Below, one piece after another: positions 7,124 to 14,899 of a stretch of 18,528 nucleotides of DNA (positions within the stretch are counted from its first letter, which is position 1; every line of letters begins with the position of its first letter). The notes beneath the pieces were generated by a model. That model searched no databases. It was not told where the DNA came from and saw only the letters and a program-made list of their open reading frames with translations. The stretch lies in NCBI GenBank assembly GCA_902470895.1, contig CABRID010000037.1:1-18528 (forward strand), read 5' to 3'. Position numbers and translations under genes: made by a program. Source of the DNA: an uncultured Collinsella sp. (GTDB lineage: Bacteria > Actinomycetota > Coriobacteriia > Coriobacteriales > Coriobacteriaceae).

Positions 7124-7453
7124 CTACGCGAGTTTCTTAAAGAAGCAGGTACGGTTGCCGGTGTGGCAGGCCGGACCCGGCGAGTCAACCTTGACCAGCA
7201 GCGTATCGCTATCGCAGTCGGCCCAGAGCTCCTTGACCGCTTGCATATTGCCGCTCGTCGCGCCCTTGTTCCAGAGCTCCTGGCGACTGCGGCTCCAAAA
7301 CCACGTGGTGCCGGTCTTGAGCGTCAACCCCACCGACTCCTCGTTCATCCAGGCAACCATAAGCACCTCGCCGGTGTCATACTGCTGGACCACACAAGGA
7401 ATCAGCCCACTGGCGTCGTATTTGAGCTTTGAGGGATCGGCTATCTCTTCCAT
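7124..7453 (-). CDS. hisI: Phosphoribosyl-AMP cyclohydrolase
   Basis: Third step of histidine synthesis: Zn-dependent opening of the adenine ring of phosphoribosyl-AMP. The protein has 109 aa from the chosen start. It shows WSRSRQELWNKGATSGN, the DCDSDTLL block (Cys80) and the PACHTGNRTCF block (Cys96, His97, Cys103), which are the zinc and active-site motifs of free-standing HisI. I prefer the ATG at 7453, directly behind GGGGAGAGAA, over a TTG four codons upstream that would destroy that ribosome site. It lies 141 nt downstream of hisF, a large gap for this operon that is filled by a palindromic element. Confidence 0.95.
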   Translation of the reverse strand: MEEIADPSKLKYDASGLIPCVVQQYDTGEVLMVAWMNEESVGLTLKTGTTWFWSRSRQELWNKGATSGNMQAVKELWADCDSDTLLVKVDSPGPACHTGNRTCFFKKLA

Positions 7454-7490
7454 TTCTCTCCCCAATTAAAGCCCCACAGGTCGGCGAGGG

Positions 7491-7585
7491 TTGTCCAGGT
7501 GCCCGAGATTCCGAGCGACAAGCCCGACGACGCGTACTTAAGTACGCGAGGAGGGTTGGAGCCGGAAGGTCGGGTGCCTGGACAA
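7491..7585. repeat. 95-nt composite palindromic element between hisF and hisI
   Basis: A nearly symmetric element centred near 7538-7540. Outer arms at 7491-7506 and 7570-7585 pair over 16 positions, with two G-U pairs if the plus strand is transcribed but two A-C mismatches in the his mRNA. Middle blocks pair imperfectly (TTCCG/CGGAA, CAA/TTG, CCC/GGG). The core at 7531-7548 is a perfect 18-bp palindrome, CGCGTACTTAAGTACGCG. It begins 9 nt after the hisF stop in the direction of transcription. It has no U-tract and no open frame of note. It looks like an inserted repetitive palindrome or a structured RNA. Confidence 0.8.
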
Positions 7586-7594
7586 GCCGCAGCG

Positions 7595-8377
7595 CTAGAA
7601 GTCCAACCTGACAGGGATGCCTTGAGAGGCCATATACTCTTTGACTTCGCGAATGCTGAAGGTTCCAAAGTGAAAGACGCTCGCCGCCAGCACGGCATCG
7701 GCCTCGCCCTCGATCACGCCCTCGGCAAAATGTTCGAGCGTGCCCACGCCGCCGCTCGCAATCACCGGAATCGGCACCGCACGGGCCACGGCGCGGGTGA
7801 GCGCCAGGTCAAAGCCGGCCTTGGTGCCGTCGCGGTCCATGCTGGTCAACAAGATCTCGCCGGCGCCGCGACGAGCCGCCTCCTCGGCCCACGCCACCGC
7901 GTCGATACCCGTGGCGTTGCGGCCTCCTGCGGTAAAGACTTCCCACTTGTCGGCACCGGATGCGCCGGGCAAACCGACGCGCTTGGCATCGATCGCCACG
8001 ACCACGGCCTGGCTGCCAAACGCCGCGGCGGCCTGGCTGATCAACGACGGATCGCGCACGGCGGCAGAGTTAAGCGACACCTTGTCGGCGCCGGCGGCAA
8101 CCATGGTCCGCATGCCCGCCAAGTCGCGGAAACCGCCGCCCACGGTATAGGGAATAGCGAGCTCCTCGGCTGCATGCGCCGCCATCTCGATAGTCGTCGC
8201 ACGGTTGTCGCTCGTGGCGGTAATGTCCAGGAAGACAACCTCGTCCGCACCCTCGCGGTCGTAGGCGCGCGCCAGCTCCACCGGATCGCCCGCATCGCGC
8301 AAGCTCACAAAGTTGACGCCCTTGACCACACGGCCGTCCTTGACGTCCAGGCAGGGAATCACGCGTTTGGTAAGCAT
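7595..8377 (-). CDS. hisF: Imidazole glycerol phosphate synthase, cyclase subunit
   Basis: Cyclase half of IGP synthase, a (beta/alpha)8 barrel of 260 aa. It uses ammonia from HisH to turn PRFAR into imidazole glycerol phosphate plus AICAR. The N-terminal RVIPCLDVKDGRVVKG carries catalytic Asp11, and VVVAIDAKR carries Asp130. Phosphate-binding loops are seen at TVGGGFR (78-84) and IASGGVG (206-212). The length is normal. It starts 3 nt after the hisA stop with GAGGAG at the end of hisA, which implies tight coupling. Confidence 0.97.
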   Translation of the reverse strand: MLTKRVIPCLDVKDGRVVKGVNFVSLRDAGDPVELARAYDREGADEVVFLDITATSDNRATTIEMAAHAAEELAIPYTVGGGFRDLAGMRTMVAAGADKVSLNSAAVRDPSLISQAAAAFGSQAVVVAIDAKRVGLPGASGADKWEVFTAGGRNATGIDAVAWAEEAARRGAGEILLTSMDRDGTKAGFDLALTRAVARAVPIPVIASGGVGTLEHFAEGVIEGEADAVLAASVFHFGTFSIREVKEYMASQGIPVRLDF

Positions 8378-8380
8378 GAG

Positions 8381-9124
8381 TTACTCCTCCCCTCGGGCGG
8401 CGGCCAGCGCCTGGGCCAGCGTAAAGTTTCCCTCGTAGAGCGCGCGACCGGTGATGGCACCTTCAATCGCGCCCCCACCCACCGCGGCCAGCGCGCGGAT
8501 GTCGTCGAGCGTCGAGATGCCGCCCGATGCCACGACGGGAAAGCCCGCGACCTCGGCCACATGGCGATACGCCGCCACATCGATGCCCGTCTGCATGCCA
8601 TCGCGCGCAATGTCGGTATACACCAGATGCTTAAAGCCCAGCTCGGAAAGCTGTGCCACGGCATCGTCGAGTGACACGCCCGCGCCATCACGCCAGCCGT
8701 TCACCTTGACCTGACCGTCGCGCGCGGCGATGTCTGCCACCAGCAACTCACCAAAGCCTTGGGCCGCCACCTCGGCAAAACCCGGCTCGGTCACGAGCAC
8801 CGTGCCCAGTGCGATGCGACGCGCGCCGTAGCCGGCCAACTCGTCGATGCGTGCAAGCGAGCGAACGCCGCCGCCCACGTCCACAGACAGACCGTCGATG
8901 CCGCAGATGCCCTTAATCGCCGCCGAGTTGGCAGCGCACGTGTCCTCGTCCTCGCCAAAGGCAGCAGACAGGTCGACGACGTGCACCCAGCTCGTACCCT
9001 GCGCGGCAAATGAGCGGGCGACTGCCACGGGGTCGTCGGAATATACCTTGCAGCGGCTGCGGTCACCGCGCTCCAGGCGCACGACCTTGCCACCGATCAG
9101 ATCGATTGCTGGAAACAGGATCAT
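8381..9124 (-). CDS. hisA: ProFAR isomerase (phosphoribosylformimino-AICAR-P isomerase)
   Basis: Fourth step of histidine synthesis, the Amadori-type isomerisation of ProFAR to PRFAR by a (beta/alpha)8 barrel of 247 aa. MILFPAIDLIGGKVVRL carries catalytic Asp8, VADIAARDG carries Asp131, and YTDIARDGMQTG follows at 169-180. The phosphate loops are VDVGGGVRS and ASGGIST. Its ATG overlaps the hisH stop as ATGA, and a GAGGAGG site sits in the end of hisH. In some actinobacteria this enzyme (PriA) also performs the TrpF reaction; I cannot tell from the sequence whether this one does. Confidence 0.96.
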   Translation of the reverse strand: MILFPAIDLIGGKVVRLERGDRSRCKVYSDDPVAVARSFAAQGTSWVHVVDLSAAFGEDEDTCAANSAAIKGICGIDGLSVDVGGGVRSLARIDELAGYGARRIALGTVLVTEPGFAEVAAQGFGELLVADIAARDGQVKVNGWRDGAGVSLDDAVAQLSELGFKHLVYTDIARDGMQTGIDVAAYRHVAEVAGFPVVASGGISTLDDIRALAAVGGGAIEGAITGRALYEGNFTLAQALAAARGEE

Positions 9125-9822
9125 CGGCCGGCCTCCTCGACGATGTTGACGAAGTTCTTAAGGATGCGCTGACCCAGCGCGGAGGATTTCTCGGGATGGA
9201 ACTGGCAGCCCCACACGTTGCCGTGACGCACGATGCACGGGAAGCTCCGCGTATAGTGCGTGCGCGCCAGCACATCGGCGGCATCGGCATCGTCGGCCAC
9301 CGCGTAGCTGTGGGTGAAATACATGTTGGCACCCTCGGCAAAACCGGCGAGCAGCGGGTCGGCCGCACCGGCGGGCGTCATGTGCACCTGGTCCCAGCCC
9401 ACGTGCGGCACCTTCAGGCGACTCGATTTCAAGCGCGTGCACGAGCCACGCATAATACCCAGGCCATCGGCCCAGGGACCGCCAGCCTGCTCGGGGGTGT
9501 TGCCATCGGCAACCGCGCCCTCGTCCGCAGGCACGCCCTCGTTGCCGCGCTCGAAAAATAGCTGAAGGCCCAGGCAGATACCGAGCAGCGGAGTTCCGGC
9601 GGCGACGGCATCGAGCACCGCATCCGCCTCGCCGCTCTGGCGCATAAAGGCGATCGCGTCATAGAACGCGCCCACGCCCGGGATGACCAGGCCGTCGGCA
9701 TTGCGGATCTGCTCCGGATCGTCCGATGTGCAGGCGGCGGCACCGGCGCGCGCAAGCCCGCGCACAACACTCGATAAGTTGCCCTTGTGGTAGTCGACCA
9801 CCACGATCTTCGGTTCGCCCAC
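9121..9822 (-). CDS. hisH: Imidazole glycerol phosphate synthase, glutaminase subunit
   Basis: Class I glutamine amidotransferase of 233 aa that feeds ammonia to HisF. The triad is present: Cys83 in GICLGLQ, and His209 and Glu211 in CQFHPEKS. The N-terminal VVVDYHKGNLSS is typical. The start is most likely GTG at 9822, which follows AAGGGAGG at close spacing. An upstream in-frame ATG at 9873 would run through the intergenic palindrome and adds non-family residues. The protein is longer than the usual 200-210 aa because of an acidic, Gly/Pro-rich insertion at about 94-117. It overlaps hisA by 4 nt and lies 79 nt downstream of hisB. Confidence 0.95.
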   Translation of the reverse strand: MGEPKIVVVDYHKGNLSSVVRGLARAGAAACTSDDPEQIRNADGLVIPGVGAFYDAIAFMRQSGEADAVLDAVAAGTPLLGICLGLQLFFERGNEGVPADEGAVADGNTPEQAGGPWADGLGIMRGSCTRLKSSRLKVPHVGWDQVHMTPAGAADPLLAGFAEGANMYFTHSYAVADDADAADVLARTHYTRSFPCIVRHGNVWGCQFHPEKSSALGQRILKNFVNIVEEAGR

Positions 9823-9848
9823 GCGACCCTCCCTTTTCCCATCATCCA

Positions 9849-9887
9849 AAACCACCACAAAGGGGACAGGCACCTTAGTGGTGGTTT
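9849..9887. repeat. short palindromic element between hisB and hisH
   Basis: The arms AAACCACCAC (9849-9858) and GTGGTGGTTT (9878-9887) are exact reverse complements. Inside them, after one A-A mismatch, AAGG pairs with CCTT around the loop GGACAGGCA. It occupies most of the 79-nt gap between hisB and hisH, where other junctions are 0-4 nt. It has no U-tract. Form and placement fit a dispersed repetitive extragenic palindrome. Confidence 0.75.
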
Positions 9888-9901
9888 GTGCGATCCGTCA
9901 G

Positions 9902-10489
9902 CTACAGTGAGCCCTTGGTGCTGGGGATGCCCTGCACGCGGGGATCCAGCTCACAGGCATGGCGCATCGTGCGACCCACGGCCTTAAAGGCGGCCTCGAT
10001 AATGTGATGCGAGTTGCTGCCCGCCAGCTCGCGCACGTGCAGCGTGAGCTTGGCGTCGCGCGCAAAGGCGTAGAAGAACTCGACGGCCAGCTCGGTATCG
10101 AAGCTGCCCACGCGCTCGGTCGGCACGGGCAGCTCGCAGTAGGCCTGCCCGCGGCCCGAAATATCAACAGCAGCCATCACAAGTGTCTCGTCCATGGCGA
10201 TCGCCGCGTCGGCAAAGCGCGTAATGCCCGCCTTGTCGCCCAGCGCCCGGCAAAATGCCTCGCCCAGCACAATACCCGCGTCCTCGACGGTGTGGTGCGC
10301 ATCGACCTCCACGTCGCCTACCGCGTGCACCGTCAGATCGAACAGACCATGGCGGCCAAAAGCGTTGAGCATGTGGTCGAAAAACGGCACGCCGGTCGAG
10401 ATATCGCACACGCCGCTCCCGTCCAGGTCGAGCTTGACGACAATATCGGTCTCCCCCGTCTTGCGGGTCACCTCGGCATAACGGCCCAT
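9902..10489 (-). CDS. hisB: Imidazoleglycerol-phosphate dehydratase (monofunctional)
   Basis: Dehydratase of 195 aa, converting imidazole glycerol phosphate to imidazole acetol phosphate. Mn-binding motifs are visible: FFDHML at 36-41, DAHHTVED at 63-70, and GSNSHHIIEA at 157-166; the C-terminal PSTKG is standard. The HAD phosphatase domain of enterobacterial HisB is absent, so another enzyme must dephosphorylate histidinol phosphate. Its ATG follows the hisC stop with no gap, and GGAG lies in the last hisC codons. Confidence 0.97.
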   Translation of the reverse strand: MGRYAEVTRKTGETDIVVKLDLDGSGVCDISTGVPFFDHMLNAFGRHGLFDLTVHAVGDVEVDAHHTVEDAGIVLGEAFCRALGDKAGITRFADAAIAMDETLVMAAVDISGRGQAYCELPVPTERVGSFDTELAVEFFYAFARDAKLTLHVRELAGSNSHHIIEAAFKAVGRTMRHACELDPRVQGIPSTKGSL

Positions 10490-11605
10490 CTACATCTCCT
10501 CCTTCACCAGCGCGGCAAACGCAGCCAGCACCTCGTCGTTTTCCTGCGGGGTACCCACGGTAATGCGTAGGCAGTCCGCGAGCCCCGGCGCGTAGCTAAA
10601 GTCGCGCACCAAAATCGAATACTCGTCGCGCAGACGCTCGCGCACGCGCGTGGCATGCGGCGTGCGCACGAGCACAAAGTTCGCCGCACTCGCCCACGCC
10701 TCCACGGTCAGACCCTCGGCAGCCATTGCGCGCAGGGCGCACAGCTCGCGCTCGCGCTCGGATGCAACCTGTGCCACCACGGGCGCGTACGCATCGCGGG
10801 CACGCACGCAGGCAAGCGCGGCGGCCTGGCTCAGAACGTTAACCGAATAAATCTGGCGAATCGCCGCGAACACGTCAATAACCTCGGGCGCCGCGATCAC
10901 ATAGCCCAGGCGCGTGCCGGCGGCGCCAAACGCCTTGGACAGCGTGTGCAGAATCACCAGGTTGGGATGCTCGGCGATAAGGCCTTGCGCCGTGGTGGCC
11001 GCGCCAAACGAATCGTCGGCAAACTCAACGTAGGCCTCGTCGACCATGACCATGCCGGGGCACGCATCGCACAGGGCCGCGACAAAGTCGAGCGGCGCCA
11101 CATCGCCCGTGGGATTGTTGGGCGAGGTCACGATGGCCAGGTTGCACTCCGGTGCCGCGGCGAGCACGGCTGCCTGGTCGAGCTCAAAGGTCGCCGGATC
11201 ACGCCACACGTCGCGCACCTCGGTCTGACAGAGCGACGCAAAGAACGCGTACTCGCTAAAGCACGGCGGGCAGTTGAGCAGGGTCCGCCCCGCGCCGCCA
11301 AACGCCAGCAGATAGTTATAGAGCAGCTCGTCGCCGCCATTGCCCACGCAGATGCTCTCGCGCGTCACGCCATGCCAAGCGGCCAGCTCGTCGCGCAGGT
11401 CGTTGGACATGGGATCGGGATAGCGGTTGAGCGGCGTAGCGGCGAGCGCCGCGTCAATCGCCTCGCGCACGCCGGCCGGCACGGGATAGGTGTTCTCGTT
11501 GGCCGAAAGGTTGATGCGCGTGGGCGTAAAGTTGGGATCGTAGGGCTCAATGCCGGCCAAGTAGGGCTGGACGAGCTCCTTCATGCGGGGCGTCAGCTCG
11601 GCCAT
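10490..11605 (-). CDS. hisC: Histidinol-phosphate aminotransferase
   Basis: PLP-dependent fold-type I aminotransferase of 371 aa that makes histidinol phosphate from imidazole acetol phosphate. The motifs are INLSANENTYPVP near 31-43, SPNNPTG at 161-167, VDEAYVEF at 188-195 and the PLP lysine Lys224 in TLSKAFGAAGTRLGY. GAGGAGG precedes the ATG at 11605, and only 1 nt separates it from the hisD stop. Specificity for histidinol phosphate is inferred from the operon; the related aromatic enzymes look similar. Confidence 0.96.
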   Translation of the reverse strand: MAELTPRMKELVQPYLAGIEPYDPNFTPTRINLSANENTYPVPAGVREAIDAALAATPLNRYPDPMSNDLRDELAAWHGVTRESICVGNGGDELLYNYLLAFGGAGRTLLNCPPCFSEYAFFASLCQTEVRDVWRDPATFELDQAAVLAAAPECNLAIVTSPNNPTGDVAPLDFVAALCDACPGMVMVDEAYVEFADDSFGAATTAQGLIAEHPNLVILHTLSKAFGAAGTRLGYVIAAPEVIDVFAAIRQIYSVNVLSQAAALACVRARDAYAPVVAQVASERERELCALRAMAAEGLTVEAWASAANFVLVRTPHATRVRERLRDEYSILVRDFSYAPGLADCLRITVGTPQENDEVLAAFAALVKEEM

Positions 11606-11606
11606 A

Positions 11607-13043
11607 TTAGGCCTCCTCGCCGGTCGCGCCAGCGCTATCCGAGCCTGCAGCCGCCAGGTCCACGCCCTCGGCGACCGTCACGGTCGTATCGCCCGGCCAG
11701 GCGACCTTGGTCAGGTCGGCTGCAGCCAGCGACTCGGCACTCACGGCATCCTCGCCCTGCTCCAGCACGCGACGACGCAGGGCGGCAGAGAGCGCGTGCG
11801 CCCACAGGCCCTCGGCCTCGGCCAGGCGCTGCGTAGCGGGAGCGTCGGAGAGCAGACCCTCGGGCGTATAGCAAATGACGCTCGAGCGCTTAACGAACTC
11901 TTCGACCGAAAGCGGGTTGGAGAACATGGCCGTACCGCCGGTCGGCAGCGTGTGGTTGGGGCCGGCAACATAATCGCCAAGCGGCTCGGAGCTCCAAGCG
12001 CCCACAAAGATGGCGCCGGCGTTGCGAATGCCGCCAAGCAGGCCCATCGCATCCTTGCAGTGCAGCTCCAGGTGTTCGGGCGCCACGGTGTTCACGGCCT
12101 CGACGGCGGCAGCCATGTCGGCGGCCACCACGATGGTGCCTTCGTTGTCGAGCGAAGCGCGCGTGATCTCGGCACGCGGCGACTGCGCCACCAGGATGTC
12201 GATGCCAGCCTCGACCTCGCGCGCAAACTGCTCGTCGCAAGTCACCAGATAGCAGGCTGCCAGCGGATCGTGCTCGGCCTGGGCCGTCAGGTCTGCCGCG
12301 ACCACCATGGGCTTGGCCGTGGCATCGGCCAGCACGCAGACCTCGGACGGGCCAGCGACCATGTCGATTCCCACGTCGCCCGAGACAATCTGCTTGGCAG
12401 CGGCAACAAAAGCGTTGCCCGGACCGGTGATTTTATCGACACGCGGAATGCTCTCGGTACCGTACGCCAGCGCGGCCACGGCCTGGGCGCCGCCCACCAT
12501 ATAGATTTCGTCCACGCCGCCGAGTTTTGCCGCGGCGAGCGTGTAGGGGCTGATCAGGCCGTCTTTTTGCGGCGGGGTCACCATGACCACGCGCTTGACG
12601 CCGGCGACCTTGGCGGGAATGGCGTTCATGAGCACCGTGGAGGGATACTGCGCGCGACCGCCCGGCACATAGATGCCAGCCGCCGCGAGCGGGGTCACCT
12701 TAACGCCGAGCATCGTGCCGTCCGGGCGCGTGGTAAGCCAGCTCTGTTCGACCTCGCGCTGGTGGAACTCGCGAATCTGGCGCGCGGCCTTCTCGAGCGC
12801 GGCGACAAAGGCCGGATCGAGGCCTTCGAGCGCGGCATCGATCTGCTCTTGCGGCAGACGGAAGCTCTGCAGCTCAACGCCGTCAAAACGCTGACAGTAA
12901 TCGCGCACCGCGGCATCCCCGTTGGCACGCACGTTGGCCACGATATCGCGGGCGGCGTCGATGATGTTTTGCGGCAGCACGCCCTTGCGGTTGAGCTGGT
13001 TGGTAACGAGGCGCTCACCGGGAGCAAGCTTGATGGTCTTCAT
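11607..13043 (-). CDS. hisD: Histidinol dehydrogenase
   Basis: Zn-dependent NAD enzyme that performs the last two oxidations from L-histidinol to histidine. The protein has 478 aa. The signature IDMVAGPSEVCVLAD runs from 226 to 240, and TAQAEHDP at 253-260 contributes zinc ligands. The catalytic pair Glu323-His324 lies in VAPEHLELH, and GPNHTLPTGGTA follows at 361-372. It is about 40-50 residues longer than typical HisD. The extra part is an Ala/Asp/Glu-rich C-terminal tail from about 430 with no recognised motif. A weak AGGGGAT precedes the ATG. A terminator-like hairpin separates it from hisZG. Confidence 0.96.
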   Translation of the reverse strand: MKTIKLAPGERLVTNQLNRKGVLPQNIIDAARDIVANVRANGDAAVRDYCQRFDGVELQSFRLPQEQIDAALEGLDPAFVAALEKAARQIREFHQREVEQSWLTTRPDGTMLGVKVTPLAAAGIYVPGGRAQYPSTVLMNAIPAKVAGVKRVVMVTPPQKDGLISPYTLAAAKLGGVDEIYMVGGAQAVAALAYGTESIPRVDKITGPGNAFVAAAKQIVSGDVGIDMVAGPSEVCVLADATAKPMVVAADLTAQAEHDPLAACYLVTCDEQFAREVEAGIDILVAQSPRAEITRASLDNEGTIVVAADMAAAVEAVNTVAPEHLELHCKDAMGLLGGIRNAGAIFVGAWSSEPLGDYVAGPNHTLPTGGTAMFSNPLSVEEFVKRSSVICYTPEGLLSDAPATQRLAEAEGLWAHALSAALRRRVLEQGEDAVSAESLAAADLTKVAWPGDTTVTVAEGVDLAAAGSDSAGATGEEA

Positions 13044-13075
13044 ATCGGTATCCCCTATCGGTCGATGTTGCGTCT

Positions 13076-13121
13076 GAAAAACGAAAGGCCGGGCGGCGGC
13101 GCCAATCAGCCCGCAGCCCGG
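13076..13121 (-). terminator. terminator-like hairpin between hisZG and hisD
   Basis: Minus-strand RNA from 13121 downward can pair CCGGGC with GCCCGG and, after one mismatch, GCGG with CCGC. It is followed by CCUUUCGUUUUUC. It sits in the 105-nt gap inside the his operon. It could be a partial terminator or attenuator lowering hisD-E expression relative to hisZG, but no antiterminator partner was identified. Confidence 0.5.
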
Positions 13122-13148
13122 ACGTTGGGGCGCCCGTGCGTGCTCGCG

Positions 13149-14864
13149 CTATTGCGCCGAGCCCGCGACGGGCTCAAAATGCTTGTCCTTCACGGCCGCG
13201 GCCAGGCGATCTGCCAGATTACGCACGCGCGGATCCAAGCGAGCGGCACCCGGATTGACGAAGAAGCGCGCCGTGCAGTCCATAATGCGACCAGTAATAA
13301 CCAGGTCGTTGTCACGCAGCGTGGCGCCCGTGGCGGTGATGTCTACGATACGGTCGGTCATGCCGACAATGGGGCCCAGCTCGATGTTGCCGTGCAGCGA
13401 AACGATGTCGGCGTTCACGCCGCGCTCGGCATACCAGGCGCTCGCGATGCGCGGGTACTTGGTGGCCACGCGAAGCGACCCGCGGCGGGCATAGTTGCGC
13501 TCGGCCTGGCCGGCGCGCCACGCGGGCTCCGCCTCGATAAAGGTGCACAGGCCGTAGCCCAGATCGACCAGCTGCAGCAGGTTGAGGTCTGCCTCGATAA
13601 GCGAGTCCCAACCGCAGATGCCGCAATCGGCACCGCCGCAGCCCACAAAGGCGGGCGCGTCGCTGGGGCGCACAATGACAAACTCGATATCTCCGACCAC
13701 GCCCTCGCCGGCACGCGTGTCGCGACCGCGCACGATCAGGTGACGGCCGGGGTCACGCAGCTCAGAGACATCCAGGCCCGCGGCCTCGAGCACGTCGAGC
13801 GTGTCGGCCTTAAGCGAGCCCTTGGGCACAGCGATGCGCAGCGGGCCCTCGGCGCCACGGCCCGCGGCGTGATCGCCGTCGGAAGCGGCATCCTCGGCCG
13901 AGGTGCGCGCGGCCTCCAGGCGCTCGAGCGAAAAGGCGAAGCCCGCCGCCGGCACCTCGATACCGTCGCCAAATGCGCCGGTAAAGATGGAGTCATAGCG
14001 TCCGCCCGAACCGACCGGATCGGGCAGTCCGCCGGCATAAGCCTTAAAGACCAGGCCCGTGTAGTAATCGAAAGAGTTCATGATAGAGAAGTCGAACGAC
14101 AGCACCTGGGCGTCCTCGGGTGCCAGGCCCTCAACCAGGGCACGCAGTTCGCGCGTCAGCGGCGCGACGATACCGGCGGCCTCCAGCAGCGCGTCCGCGC
14201 GGTCGAGTACCTCGGCACCGCCGTGCAGACGCGGCAGCTCGCTAATGGCGGCCTTGACGGCATCGGACTCGGTGCTTGCCGCCACGCGGGCATCGAGGCC
14301 CACAAAGTCGTTGGCGTGCACGCAGCGCAGGGCCTCGGCGGCCAGCTCGCGATCCTCGCACGCCGCGAGCAGTTCCTTAAACGGACGCACGCTACCTGCG
14401 ATAATGCGCGCATCGGGCAGTGCCAGCTTACGCACGGCCTCGGCCACGAGCGAGACGATCTCGACATCGCCCGCGGTATCGCCCGCACCGATAAGCTCAA
14501 AGCCCAGCTGTGTAAACTGACGCGAGCCACCGGCATTGCGCTGGCACTCGCGAACCACCGGCGCCTCGTATCGAAGGCGCAGGGGCAGGTCGGCAGCGTG
14601 CATGCGGGTCGAAACCAGACGCACGATCGGCAATGTGTTGTCGGGACGGACCACCAGTAGGCGGCCATCATCGTCAAAGAGCTTAAACGGCGTGTCCGCA
14701 ATGCGGCCGCCTTCCTCGAGCGAACCCTTGTCCTCGAGTAGCGGCGTCTCGACCGGCAGGTAATGATGCTCCCTAAAGCAGCCCTTCACCGTCAGCGCGA
14801 TCTCCTCGCGCGCCTGAGCCTCCTCGGGCAATATGTCCCGGAATCCCCACGGTGTGGCCGTCAT
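13149..14864 (-). CDS. hisZ-hisG: HisZ-HisG fusion: ATP phosphoribosyltransferase with regulatory domain
   Basis: First and committed enzyme of histidine synthesis (ATP + PRPP to phosphoribosyl-ATP), here a 571-aa fusion. Residues 1-320 resemble HisZ, the histidyl-tRNA synthetase paralogue: WGFRDILPEEA, VVRPDNTLPIVR, the motif-2-like RYEAPVVRECQ followed by SRQFTQLGFELIGAG, then VGSGGRYDS and a motif-3-like AAGFAFSLERLE. Residues about 321-340 are an Asp/Ala/Gly-rich linker. Residues 341-571 are a short-form HisG: LRIAVPKGSLK, RPSDAPAFVGCGGADCGICGWD, and the PRPP loop DITATGATLRDNDL at 508-521. Short HisG enzymes normally need a separate HisZ. The frame is open throughout and no internal start is needed. 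GAGGAGG precedes the ATG. It is the first gene of the his operon. Confidence 0.93.
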   Translation of the reverse strand: MTATPWGFRDILPEEAQAREEIALTVKGCFREHHYLPVETPLLEDKGSLEEGGRIADTPFKLFDDDGRLLVVRPDNTLPIVRLVSTRMHAADLPLRLRYEAPVVRECQRNAGGSRQFTQLGFELIGAGDTAGDVEIVSLVAEAVRKLALPDARIIAGSVRPFKELLAACEDRELAAEALRCVHANDFVGLDARVAASTESDAVKAAISELPRLHGGAEVLDRADALLEAAGIVAPLTRELRALVEGLAPEDAQVLSFDFSIMNSFDYYTGLVFKAYAGGLPDPVGSGGRYDSIFTGAFGDGIEVPAAGFAFSLERLEAARTSAEDAASDGDHAAGRGAEGPLRIAVPKGSLKADTLDVLEAAGLDVSELRDPGRHLIVRGRDTRAGEGVVGDIEFVIVRPSDAPAFVGCGGADCGICGWDSLIEADLNLLQLVDLGYGLCTFIEAEPAWRAGQAERNYARRGSLRVATKYPRIASAWYAERGVNADIVSLHGNIELGPIVGMTDRIVDITATGATLRDNDLVITGRIMDCTARFFVNPGAARLDPRVRNLADRLAAAVKDKHFEPVAGSAQ

Positions 14865-14899
14865 CTGGTGAGCCTCCTCATGCTGTGTTTCATATAGAG

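Noticed and set aside
7499..8674. Plus-strand 391-codon open frame opposite hisF/hisA, entering the 7491-7585 palindrome
   Set aside because: Shadow of hisF and hisA codons. The low-information, His/Arg/Gly-rich translation and lack of a ribosome site argue against coding.
9823..9873. Upstream ATG for hisH at 9873
   Set aside because: It would be translated through the palindrome and adds 17 non-family residues, whereas GTG at 9822 directly follows AAGGGAGG and starts at the conserved N-terminus.
11583..14660. Plus-strand open frame of 1025 codons across hisC, hisD and hisZG
   Set aside because: It is antisense to well-supported his genes, has no ribosome site, and its Arg/Gly/His/Leu-rich translation is what strong third-position GC bias produces on the opposite strand.
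14861..14893. Ten-codon minus-strand ORF (MKHSMRRLTR) whose TGA overlaps the hisZG ATG, a possible leader peptide
   Set aside because: It has no Shine-Dalgarno and only one histidine codon, and most of it is simply the hisZG ribosome site region.
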